DNA of 64,000 bases, from positions 41,051 through 105,050 of the forward strand of contig JAFATA010000040.1 of assembly GCA_019244165.1 (NCBI GenBank). Direction: 5' to 3'. Of this stretch, positions 54,997 to 64,000 are shown piece by piece; position 1 is the stretch's first letter; every line of letters starts with the position of its first letter. The stretch comes from Pseudonocardiales bacterium. Its GTDB lineage: Bacteria > Actinomycetota > Actinomycetes > Mycobacteriales > Pseudonocardiaceae. The position numbers and the translations under genes were made by a program. The notes under the pieces are model-generated. The model was not told the DNA's origin, searched no databases, and saw only the letters and a list, made by a program, of their open reading frames with translations.

Positions 54997-56889
54997 ATGG
55001 CGAAGGCAGTGGGTATTGACCTTGGCACGACAAACTCGGTGATCGCTGCGTGGGAGAGTGGCCAAGCAGAGGTGATCCCTAACGCCGAAGGGGCGCGGAC
55101 GACACCGTCCGTGGTGGCGTTTACGGAAAGTGGTGAGCGGCTGGTCGGGCAGTTGGCGCGGCGGCAGGCGATCCTGAATCCGAAGGGAACGATCTACTCC
55201 GCGAAGCGGTTTATCGGGCGCCGGTTCGAGGAGGTGACCGGAGAAACCCGAGCAGTCGCCTTCGATGTGGTGGCGGGACCGAACGGGGAAGCCCGTTTCG
55301 ACGTCCGGGGCAAGCAGTACGCTCCGGAGGAGATCAGCGCCCTGGTGTTGCGCAAGCTGGCCGATGATGCGGGGAAGTTCTTGGGTGAGCGGGTCACCGA
55401 GGCAGTAATCACGGTTCCGGCTTATTTCAATGACGCGCAACGCCAGGCCACCAAGGATGCCGGCAGGATCGCTGGGCTCCAGGTGCTGCGCATCATCAAC
55501 GAGCCCACCGCGGCGGCGCTGGCCTACGGGTTGGACAAGCGCCAGCACGAAACAGTCCTGGTGTTCGACCTGGGCGGGGGCACGTTCGACGTCAGCATCC
55601 TCGATGTCGGTGACGGTGTGGTGGAGGTACGTTCCACCGCAGGGGACACCCATCTCGGCGGGGACGACTTCGACCGGCGCCTGGTCGACTACTTGGCCGA
55701 GGAGTTCCAGAAGAGCAACGGCATCGACCTGCGCGCGGATCCGCAGGCGTTGCAGCGGCTGTTCGAGGCCGCCGAGAAAGCCAAGGTCGAGTTGAGCTCG
55801 GTGACCCAGACCCAGGTCAGCCTGCCGTTCGTCACCGCGGATGCCACCGGTCCCAAGCACCTGCAGGCCACGATCACCCGCTCGAAGTTCGAGGCGCTCA
55901 CCACGGACCTGGTCGAGCGGACCATGGACCCCGTCAAGCAGGCCATGGGCGATGCCAAGATCAGCGCGAACGACATCGACGAAGTGATCCTGGTCGGCGG
56001 GTCGACCCGGATCCCCGCAGTGCAGAACCTGGTCCGCCGGCTCACCGGCGGCAAGGACCCCAACATGAGCGTCAACCCCGATGAGGTCGTGGCGGTGGGT
56101 GCGGCGATCCAGGCTGGGGTGCTCAAGGGCGACGTGTCGGATGTGCTGTTGCTGGATGTGACACCACTGTCGCTGGGGGTGGAGACCCGCGGTGGGGTGA
56201 TGACCAAGATCATTGAACGGAACACCACCATCCCGGCGCGGCGATCCGAGGTGTTCTCCACCGCCGAGGACAACCAGTCCGCAGTGGACGTGGTGGTGCT
56301 GCAAGGGGAACGGGAGCGGGCCGCGGACAACCGGGTGCTCGGCCGGTTCCGGCTGGAGAACATCCGCCCCGCTCCGCGGGGGGAGCCCCAGATCGAGGTC
56401 ACCTTCGATATCGACGCCAACGGCATCGTCAACGTCACCGCCCGGGATCGAGACACGGGAGCGCAGCAGAGCATCACGATCAGCGAGAGCTCCAATCTCG
56501 ACACCAGCGAGATCGAGCGCATGGTCGCCGAAGCCGAGCGCAACCGCGCCGCCGATGCGCAGTTGCGGCAAGAGGTTGACGCTCGCAACGAGCTGGATGC
56601 CATCGCCTACCAGGTGCAGCGGCGCCTCGACGAACTCGGCGGGGATGCGCCGGCGCACGAGAAAGCCCGGGCCGAACTGCTCGTCGGCCAGGCCCGCCAG
56701 GCAGTCCAGGACCAGGCCACGCTACCGCGGGTACGCGAGCTGACCAGCGAGCTCCAGCAGGTATTCCAGGGACTGATGGCACGTATGGGCACCAATGTCG
56801 GTGGCAGGGGCCCCCAGGGCAGATCACCGGGAGGTACCGGATCCGCCGGGGACGACGATGTCGTCGATGCCGACTTCGACCGCAGCTGA
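54997..56889 (+). CDS. dnaK: Chaperone DnaK (Hsp70)
   Basis: 630 residues. [17 protein letters not shown] (ATPase), [34 protein letters not shown] and [13 protein letters not shown] are intact, as is the substrate domain ([19 protein letters not shown]) and the acidic end [15 protein letters not shown] behind TAGGAGG. With a normal GrpE, a CbpA-type DnaJ and ClpB downstream, this is probably a second DnaK system, distinct from the housekeeping dnaK operon expected elsewhere (inference). Confidence 0.97.
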   Translation: MAKAVGIDLGTTNSVIAAWESGQAEVIPNAEGARTTPSVVAFTESGERLVGQLARRQAILNPKGTIYSAKRFIGRRFEEVTGETRAVAFDVVAGPNGEARFDVRGKQYAPEEISALVLRKLADDAGKFLGERVTEAVITVPAYFNDAQRQATKDAGRIAGLQVLRIINEPTAAALAYGLDKRQHETVLVFDLGGGTFDVSILDVGDGVVEVRSTAGDTHLGGDDFDRRLVDYLAEEFQKSNGIDLRADPQALQRLFEAAEKAKVELSSVTQTQVSLPFVTADATGPKHLQATITRSKFEALTTDLVERTMDPVKQAMGDAKISANDIDEVILVGGSTRIPAVQNLVRRLTGGKDPNMSVNPDEVVAVGAAIQAGVLKGDVSDVLLLDVTPLSLGVETRGGVMTKIIERNTTIPARRSEVFSTAEDNQSAVDVVVLQGERERAADNRVLGRFRLENIRPAPRGEPQIEVTFDIDANGIVNVTARDRDTGAQQSITISESSNLDTSEIERMVAEAERNRAADAQLRQEVDARNELDAIAYQVQRRLDELGGDAPAHEKARAELLVGQARQAVQDQATLPRVRELTSELQQVFQGLMARMGTNVGGRGPQGRSPGGTGSAGDDDVVDADFDRS

Positions 56890-56901
56890 GGCGGCCAGGA
56901 G

Positions 56902-57414
56902 ATGCATCAGGAAGCGGCGCATCAAGCGGGAGCGCAAGGTTCGAGCCCCGGGGAGGACACGGTCGACGTTGCGGCGCCGGACCAGGATGCCGTTGCCGTT
57001 GTGAAGGACCGGCTGCGCCGGGTCCTGGCCGACCTGGACAACCTGCGCAAGCGGTATGCCCGGGAGCTGGAGCGGCAGCGAGAGGCCGAGGTGAGCCGGG
57101 TTGCTGGCGCCTGGCTGCCGGTGCTGGACAACCTCGACCGTGCGCTGAGTCACGCCGACACCGACCCATCGGCGATCATTGAGGGGGTCCGGGCAGTGCG
57201 GGACCAGGCGCTGGCGGTGCTGGCGAGCCTGGGATTCTCCCGCTACGACGAGGTGGGGGTACCGTTCGACCCGGCCCGGCATGAGGTCGTCAACGTGGTG
57301 GACGACCCCGAGGCGGAGCCTGGCACGGTGGTCCAGGTGCTGCGCCCGGGCTATGGCACCGCGGAGCGGCAGCTGCGGCCGGGTGCGGTGACCGTCGCCG
57401 CTCGCCGGGGGTGA
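56902..57414 (+). CDS. grpE: GrpE nucleotide-exchange factor
   Basis: 170 residues: disordered acidic N-terminus, long dimerising helix ([20 protein letters not shown]), and C-terminal beta domain ([14 protein letters not shown] ... [16 protein letters not shown]). Releases ADP from DnaK. 12 bases after dnaK. Confidence 0.95.
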   Translation: MHQEAAHQAGAQGSSPGEDTVDVAAPDQDAVAVVKDRLRRVLADLDNLRKRYARELERQREAEVSRVAGAWLPVLDNLDRALSHADTDPSAIIEGVRAVRDQALAVLASLGFSRYDEVGVPFDPARHEVVNVVDDPEAEPGTVVQVLRPGYGTAERQLRPGAVTVAARRG

Positions 57415-57421
57415 GGCGTCG

Positions 57422-58357
57422 GTGGCGGGCGACTACTACGCCGCGCTCAGGGTCTCCCGCACGGCGAGCAGTGAGGACATCCAGCGTGCCTATCGCAAGC
57501 TGGCCCGGCAGTACCACCCCGACGTCAATCACGACCCCGGGGCCGAGGAGCGCTTCAAGGAGATCAGCGAGGCCTACAGCGTCCTGTCCGACCCTGATAC
57601 CCGAAAGCGCTACGACCGGTTCGGACCAGATTTCCGCCAGATTCCCGAGGGCTCCGAGTCCTACGCCGGCACCGCCGGGTCCGGAGGGCAGGGCTCGCCG
57701 TTCGGGGGTGGGCGGGTGTGGGTGGACTCCGGCCCCGGTCGGGGATTCGGCGCTGGTGGTATCAACATCGACGACTTGTTCAGCGATCTTTTCGGTTCGC
57801 GTGGCGCATCGGGCCCGATGTCGGGAGCGGATCAGCAGGCCGAGCTCGAGCTGTCAGTCGAGGACGCCTACCACGGCGGCACTCGCCGTATCACCTTGTC
57901 CGGGGCGGGCGAGCCGGCCAGTTTCGACGTGGGCATTCCCCCCGGAGTCACCGACGGGCAGCGCATCCGCCTGTCTGGCCGGGGCGGGCAGGGTTCCAGC
58001 GGCGGCGTGGCGGGGGATTTGTATCTGGTGGTGCGGATCGCGCCGCACCCCCGGTACCGGGTGAACGGCCGGGATATCGCGGTGGACCTGCCGTTGTCGC
58101 CGTGGGAGGCGGCGCTGGGGGCCAGCGTGCCGGTGCCCACCCCGGGTGGGGAGGCCAAGGTGCGCGTGCCAGCGGGGTCATCGACTGGTCGCCGGTTGCG
58201 GTTGCGCGGGGAAGGGATGCCCAACCCGCGCGGCACACCGGGTGACCTCTATGCCGAGGTGAAGATCATAGTGCCGCGGACGTTGACGCGTCGGGAACGG
58301 GAGCTGTTCGAGTCGCTGCGCAAGGATTCGACCTTCGACCCGAGGAGGGACACATGA
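57422..58357 (+). CDS. cbpA: DnaJ-family co-chaperone, CbpA type
   Basis: 311 residues. J domain ([23 protein letters not shown] in [10 protein letters not shown]), Gly-rich linker ([13 protein letters not shown]), and the two C-terminal beta domains, without the cysteine zinc finger of true DnaJ. This is the CbpA arrangement. GTG 57422, 7 bases after grpE. The following gene encodes its usual modulator. Confidence 0.93.
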   Translation: MAGDYYAALRVSRTASSEDIQRAYRKLARQYHPDVNHDPGAEERFKEISEAYSVLSDPDTRKRYDRFGPDFRQIPEGSESYAGTAGSGGQGSPFGGGRVWVDSGPGRGFGAGGINIDDLFSDLFGSRGASGPMSGADQQAELELSVEDAYHGGTRRITLSGAGEPASFDVGIPPGVTDGQRIRLSGRGGQGSSGGVAGDLYLVVRIAPHPRYRVNGRDIAVDLPLSPWEAALGASVPVPTPGGEAKVRVPAGSSTGRRLRLRGEGMPNPRGTPGDLYAEVKIIVPRTLTRRERELFESLRKDSTFDPRRDT

Positions 58358-58713
58358 CCAGCTACGCACTGGTGCGGGCGTCTCGGCCCAGTCTAGAGAG
58401 GCTCAGCCTGGAGGGTTTCGCCACCCAAGCCGGGATGCATCCCGACCTCCTCCGCCAGTGGGTGGCGCTGGGCCTGCTGGAACCAACCCGGGATACCGCC
58501 GGCCGGTGGTGGTTCACGACGCCGCAACTGCGGATGGTGGCCCGAATCCAGCGGCTACGGGCCGGTCTGTCACTGAACTACGCCGCGCTCGGCCTGGTCA
58601 TCGACCTGCTCGACCGCATCGAGGAACTCGAGGCCGCACTGCGCGCCACCGGTGCCCGTCCACCCCGTCACTCAACCCGTGGGCCCTCGCCGATGGCCCG
58701 GTGCGAAGAGTAA
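58354..58713 (+). CDS. cbpM: Chaperone modulator CbpM / MerR-like protein
   Basis: 119 residues with a MerR-type N-terminal fold ([56 protein letters not shown]) and a coiled tail ([16 protein letters not shown]). In this position (after cbpA, ATGA overlap) such proteins either bind CbpA (CbpM) or, in actinobacteria, act as HspR-like repressors. The sequence alone does not decide; there is no long HspR tail. Confidence 0.75.
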   Translation: MTSYALVRASRPSLERLSLEGFATQAGMHPDLLRQWVALGLLEPTRDTAGRWWFTTPQLRMVARIQRLRAGLSLNYAALGLVIDLLDRIEELEAALRATGARPPRHSTRGPSPMARCEE

Positions 58714-58720
58714 ACCCGTC

Positions 58721-61369
<2,649 letters not shown>

Positions 61370-61373
61370 CTCC

Positions 61374-61841
61374 ATGGTGGAGACCGGGACACCGACGGTT
61401 CGGTGCGAGAACTGTGGGCGGGTGAATCGGGTCCCCGCGGCCGCACGGGGCAAGCCGCGGTGCGGGAACTGTCAGGCGTTCCTGCCCTGGATCGTCGATG
61501 CCGGGGATGAGGACTTCGCCGAGATCGCCGAGCAGGCCACGGTCCCAGTCCTGGTGGACCTGTGGGCGGCCTGGTGCGAGCCGTGCCGGATGGTCAGCCC
61601 CGCCCTGGAGCAGCTCGCCACCGAAAAAGCCGGGCTGCTCAAGCTGGTCAAGGTCGACGTCGACCGCGCGCCGAAGCTGGCGCAACGCTTCTCCGTACAG
61701 GCGGTCCCGACCCTGATGGTGCTGTACCAGGGTGAGGTGATCGCGCGCCAGCCGGGCGCCGCCCCGGTGGACGCGCTCCGGCGCTGGCTGGACGGCACTC
61801 TCGCCAACGTCCCCGCCGACTCCCGATCTGGAGGCAACTGA
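61374..61841 (+). CDS. trxC: Thioredoxin with zinc-ribbon N-terminus (Trx2/TrxC type)
   Basis: 155 residues. N-terminal zinc ribbon (VRCENCGRVNRV ... PRCGNCQAF) followed by a thioredoxin fold with the active site WAAWCEPCRM. Zinc-ribbon thioredoxins are linked to oxidative or hypochlorite stress. ATG 61374 lies 4 bases after clpB, so it is part of the chaperone operon. Confidence 0.93.
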   Translation: MVETGTPTVRCENCGRVNRVPAAARGKPRCGNCQAFLPWIVDAGDEDFAEIAEQATVPVLVDLWAAWCEPCRMVSPALEQLATEKAGLLKLVKVDVDRAPKLAQRFSVQAVPTLMVLYQGEVIARQPGAAPVDALRRWLDGTLANVPADSRSGGN

Positions 61842-61875
61842 TGACCCTGCGCAGGAAAGCCCGGAGCACCTGGTC

Positions 61876-62934
61876 ATGACTGCACTGGATCTGGCCCAAG
61901 CGGCTGCGCTGCCCGAGACACCCAATCTGGACGGGGCTTACCCCCGGCTGGGCAGTGGCGGTGGAGAACGGCGAGGTGCTCGTCGTGCCCGTGGAGGGGC
62001 TGCGGGCAGCTGTCTCGCATCGTCGGCTCGCGCTACTCACAGGACACTCGACGGCTGCGCGATTTCGCCATGCGCAACCGACTGCCGCACCGTCGACCTG
62101 CTGGTCGTCGGCGCGGGCCCGGCCGGACTGGCCGCGGCTGTCTACGGCGCGGCGGAGGGCTTGACGACGATCGTGGTGGATGCAGTCGCCATCGGGGGGC
62201 AAGCCGCGACGTCCTCACGGATCGAGAACTACCTCGGGTTCCCGGCGGGGATATCCGGCGGAGAGCTAGCCGACCGCGCGGCGATCCAAGCCAGGAGGTT
62301 CGGGGCCCGCACCAGCGTGCCCGCCACTGCACAGCAGCTGACCCGAGACGGCGGGCACTACCGGATCCGGTTTGCCGATGGGACCGAAGCGTCCGCCCGT
62401 ACGGTCGTGCTGGCCACCGGCGCCCGCTACCGCAAGCTGCCGGTACCGCGCCTGGAGGAGTTCGAGGAGACCAGCATCTACTACGCGGCCACTCCAATGG
62501 AGGCCCAGCTGTGCGTCGACGATCCCGTGGTGGTCGTGGGAGGGGGCAACTCAGCGGGCCAAGCGACAATCTTTCTCGCTGATCACGTGGGAAGGATCCA
62601 CCTGGTGGTCCGCGAGCACCGGCTGGACGAGGACATGTCGCGTTATCTGGCCGACCGGATCGAGCGAGATCCGCGGATCGACGTGCTGGTGCACACCGAG
62701 GTACGCGAGCTGCTCGGCGACAAGTCGCTGCAGGCCGTGGTCGTGCAGGACAACGAGTCCGGCCAGCAGCTCGACAACCTCGGGCGGGCCCCGCTGATGC
62801 TGGAGACCACCGAACCGGGGGTATTCGCGGTAGGCGACGTCCGCAGCGGGTCAATCAAACGGGTCGCCTCGGCTGTGGGCGAAGGATCCATGGCCGTCCG
62901 CCTGGTCCACGAACACCTGGCCACCCGCGGATGA
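61876..62934 (+). CDS. Thioredoxin reductase-like flavoprotein with collapsed N-terminal domain and an internal gap
   Basis: The FAD domain is clear: VDLLVVGAGPAGLAAAVYGA, SSRIENYLGFPAGISGGEL, and the NAD site VVVVGGGNSAGQATIFLA, then TEPGVFAVGDVRSGS. It lacks the CxxC (as is usual in this cyclic-nucleotide-binding/TrxR family). The N-terminal about 240-residue cyclic-nucleotide-binding part is reduced to fragments (MTALDLAQAAALPETPNLDG in frame; ENGEVLVVPVEGL and SQDTRRLRDFAMRNRLPHR in other frames). After NESGQQ about 40 residues before LGRAPLMLETTE are missing in-frame. The flavin core could still fold, but the gap removes part of the FAD domain. Confidence 0.75.
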   Translation: MTALDLAQAAALPETPNLDGAYPRLGSGGGERRGARRARGGAAGSCLASSARATHRTLDGCAISPCATDCRTVDLLVVGAGPAGLAAAVYGAAEGLTTIVVDAVAIGGQAATSSRIENYLGFPAGISGGELADRAAIQARRFGARTSVPATAQQLTRDGGHYRIRFADGTEASARTVVLATGARYRKLPVPRLEEFEETSIYYAATPMEAQLCVDDPVVVVGGGNSAGQATIFLADHVGRIHLVVREHRLDEDMSRYLADRIERDPRIDVLVHTEVRELLGDKSLQAVVVQDNESGQQLDNLGRAPLMLETTEPGVFAVGDVRSGSIKRVASAVGEGSMAVRLVHEHLATRG

Positions 62935-62994
62935 CGACGCCCCCGACTAACCATTCGATGACAACGACACCGCACAGTTTCCCGCGACGAGTAC

Positions 62995-63168
62995 ATGGAA
63001 CTTGTGGCCGAGCATCCGGAGTGGGAGAACACCCCGTTCAAATCGGTGTTCGCTGACGACTACGGACACTTCGACTCACTGGCCGATCTGTTCCGCCAGA
63101 TAGGACACGATGAACACGTGCACAAGCTGGAAAGCCTGGGGCTGCTCAGGAGTCCGCGGTTCCCCTGA
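62995..63168 (+). pseudogene. C-terminal fragment of a possible ferritin-like diiron protein
   Basis: ATG 62995 gives 57 residues: MELVAEHPEWENTPFKSVF, DDYGHFDSLADLFRQIGHD, EHVHKLESLGLL. The EHVH (ExxH) in an amphipathic helix is a diiron-site pattern. No upstream part is visible. Not assigned further; it looks like the end of a larger gene. Confidence 0.4.
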
Positions 63169-63364
63169 CAAACCGAGCAGTCGCCACGCCAGCGAGTACA
63201 CCCGCGCACTGTTCGAACGCCAACCCCCCGACGAGGCGGTGGTGGCTGCCCGGCGGCGTCGACCTGTGGGGGCGAACCGGTTGGCGAGATTTCCACCTGC
63301 GGGAGCGGTTCAACCGCTGCGGCCGCGCTGCCACCATGGGGAACGCGAGCGGAAGGTGGCGGTC

Positions 63365-63610
63365 ATGTCTCGTCCGTTGGGTGTCCCGGTGTTCGAGCGG
63401 TTTTTCCGCTCGGTCGCGAGCATCCAGATCGACAAGAACGACGTGCGGCGGTTCCACGACTTCGTTGACCAGATGATCGACGACATCGCCATCGCCGGGC
63501 GCAACTCGGCCAGGTGGAACGGGCGGGACGTCATCGCACCGCAGGGCTTACCGATCACCAAGGGCATCCAGGATCGGATGCGCGAGTTTGACAAGCTCGA
63601 CGAGCTGGAG
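63365..63610 (+). pseudogene. DUF1931-type histone-fold protein, truncated by a frame change
   Basis: ATG 63365: VPVFERFFRSVASIQIDKND, VRRFHDFVDQMIDDIAIAGR, NGRDVIAPQGLPITKGIQD, RMREFDKLDELEE. This matches the first half of the about 150-residue actinobacterial DUF1931 proteins, which have a double histone fold. After about residue 80 the frame becomes an Arg-rich run open to the window end; sensible sequence continues in other frames (VKAAVPDGPPANPVIAEPLL, then DHPYREALAAPVQSWGP), perhaps of another remnant. Second half missing. Confidence 0.65.
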
Positions 63611-63892
63611 GAACGTCGTCAAGGCCGCCGTGCCGGACGGGCCGCCGGCGAACCCGGTGATCGCCGAGCCGCTGCTGGATGCGCTGCTGGGCTGGTTGTT
63701 GCAGGCGTATCGACCACCCGTACCGGGAAGCCCTGGCGGCACCCGTACAGTCGTGGGGCCCCGCACGGTGCGCCGCAGCGTCGACACGATCAAGGCCGTC
63801 AGCGTCAGCGTTCTGTTGTGGCCGGGGCACACTCACGATCAGCGTGGTGGCACCCCGTGATCCACTCCTGTCGGACTGACGGTGGCGAGCAG

Positions 63893-64000
63893 TTAGCAGC
63901 GCAGGGGGTTGCGCAGTGGTCTGCGGTCCGGGTCGATGATCGCTGGGGGAATGAGCTCGACGTAGCCAGGGCGGATGAGGATCTCCCAGCCAGTGCAATG
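63893..64000 (-). CDS. C-terminal end of an HNH endonuclease (13E12/DUF222-like), cut by the window edge
   Basis: The frame enters from the right edge and ends at a TAA (63895-63893). Visible residues HCTGWEILIRPGYVELIPPA / IIDPDRRPLRNP resemble the tail of HNH endonucleases of the 13E12 repeat family, in which a final I-P-P-x-x-I-D-P segment follows the nuclease motif. The HNH motif itself is outside the window. Confidence 0.5.
   Translation of the reverse strand, partial: HCTGWEILIRPGYVELIPPAIIDPDRRPLRNPLRC

Overview
The window is high-GC actinobacterial DNA, most likely from the Pseudonocardiales. The evidence is the gene set (Lsr2, ClpC, anti-sigma/STAS proteins, DUF5753 and DUF6879 regulators, a mycothiol-type DinB protein) and a gene order clpC - lsr2 - coaX - panD - panC - DUF6779 - DUF3180 - folK/folB/folP/folE - ftsH - hpt - tilS - DUF2342 - dacB - ppa. 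As I recall it, that order closely follows the Mycobacterium tuberculosis chromosome from clpC1 to ppa. No rRNA, convincing tRNA, insertion sequence, phage gene or CRISPR array was seen.

Layout. 1-6.5 kb: partial unknown gene, acyltransferase, msrA, a two-gene unknown membrane/partner operon, and ATP-binding anti-sigma and STAS proteins. 6.5-11 kb: an 11-residue-repeat protein, then an Lrp/AsnC regulator divergent from a translationally coupled three-gene operon that reads as lysine degradation to 2-hydroxyglutarate. 11-17 kb: STAS protein, DinB-like enzyme, secreted protein, MEDS/ATPase/HTH regulator, carbonic anhydrase, mutY, heme-monooxygenase-like protein. 17-38.7 kb: the conserved clpC-to-ppa block, with a small regulatory cassette inserted between DUF6779 and DUF3180. 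38.7-42.9 kb: MarR regulator, sugar-porter-type MFS transporter, small membrane proteins, GDT1-like transporter. 42.9-52 kb: a biosynthetic cluster (acyl carrier protein, fumarylacetoacetase-fold enzyme, two NTF2-like proteins, metallo-beta-lactamase-fold enzyme, amidohydrolase, ketoreductase, ketosynthase and a ketosynthase-like chain-length-factor partner), with a divergent O-methyltransferase and repeat-rich DNA between. 52-54 kb: ClC transporter. 54-63 kb: gene remnants, then a chaperone operon hsp20(broken)-dnaK-grpE-cbpA-cbpM-clpB-thioredoxin-thioredoxin reductase. 63-64 kb: more remnants and the C-terminal end of an HNH endonuclease.

The most striking feature is decay by internal deletion. 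folB and folK are each reduced to 46-codon reading frames that keep recognisable family ends and keep the 4-base stop/start overlaps of the fol operon, while folE has lost part of its N-terminal region and its frame. Similar internal losses or frameshifts affect hsp20, a formaldehyde-dehydrogenase-like gene, a PucR-like regulator, a CYTH/cyaB-like gene, the cyclic-nucleotide-binding part of the thioredoxin reductase, the ketoreductase, and three small accessory genes. Large essential genes (clpC, ftsH, dnaK, clpB, dacB) look intact. This is either genuine genome erosion or collapsed/indel-prone assembly; read mapping would separate the two. Comparisons with full-length relatives are from memory of the families, not from a search.
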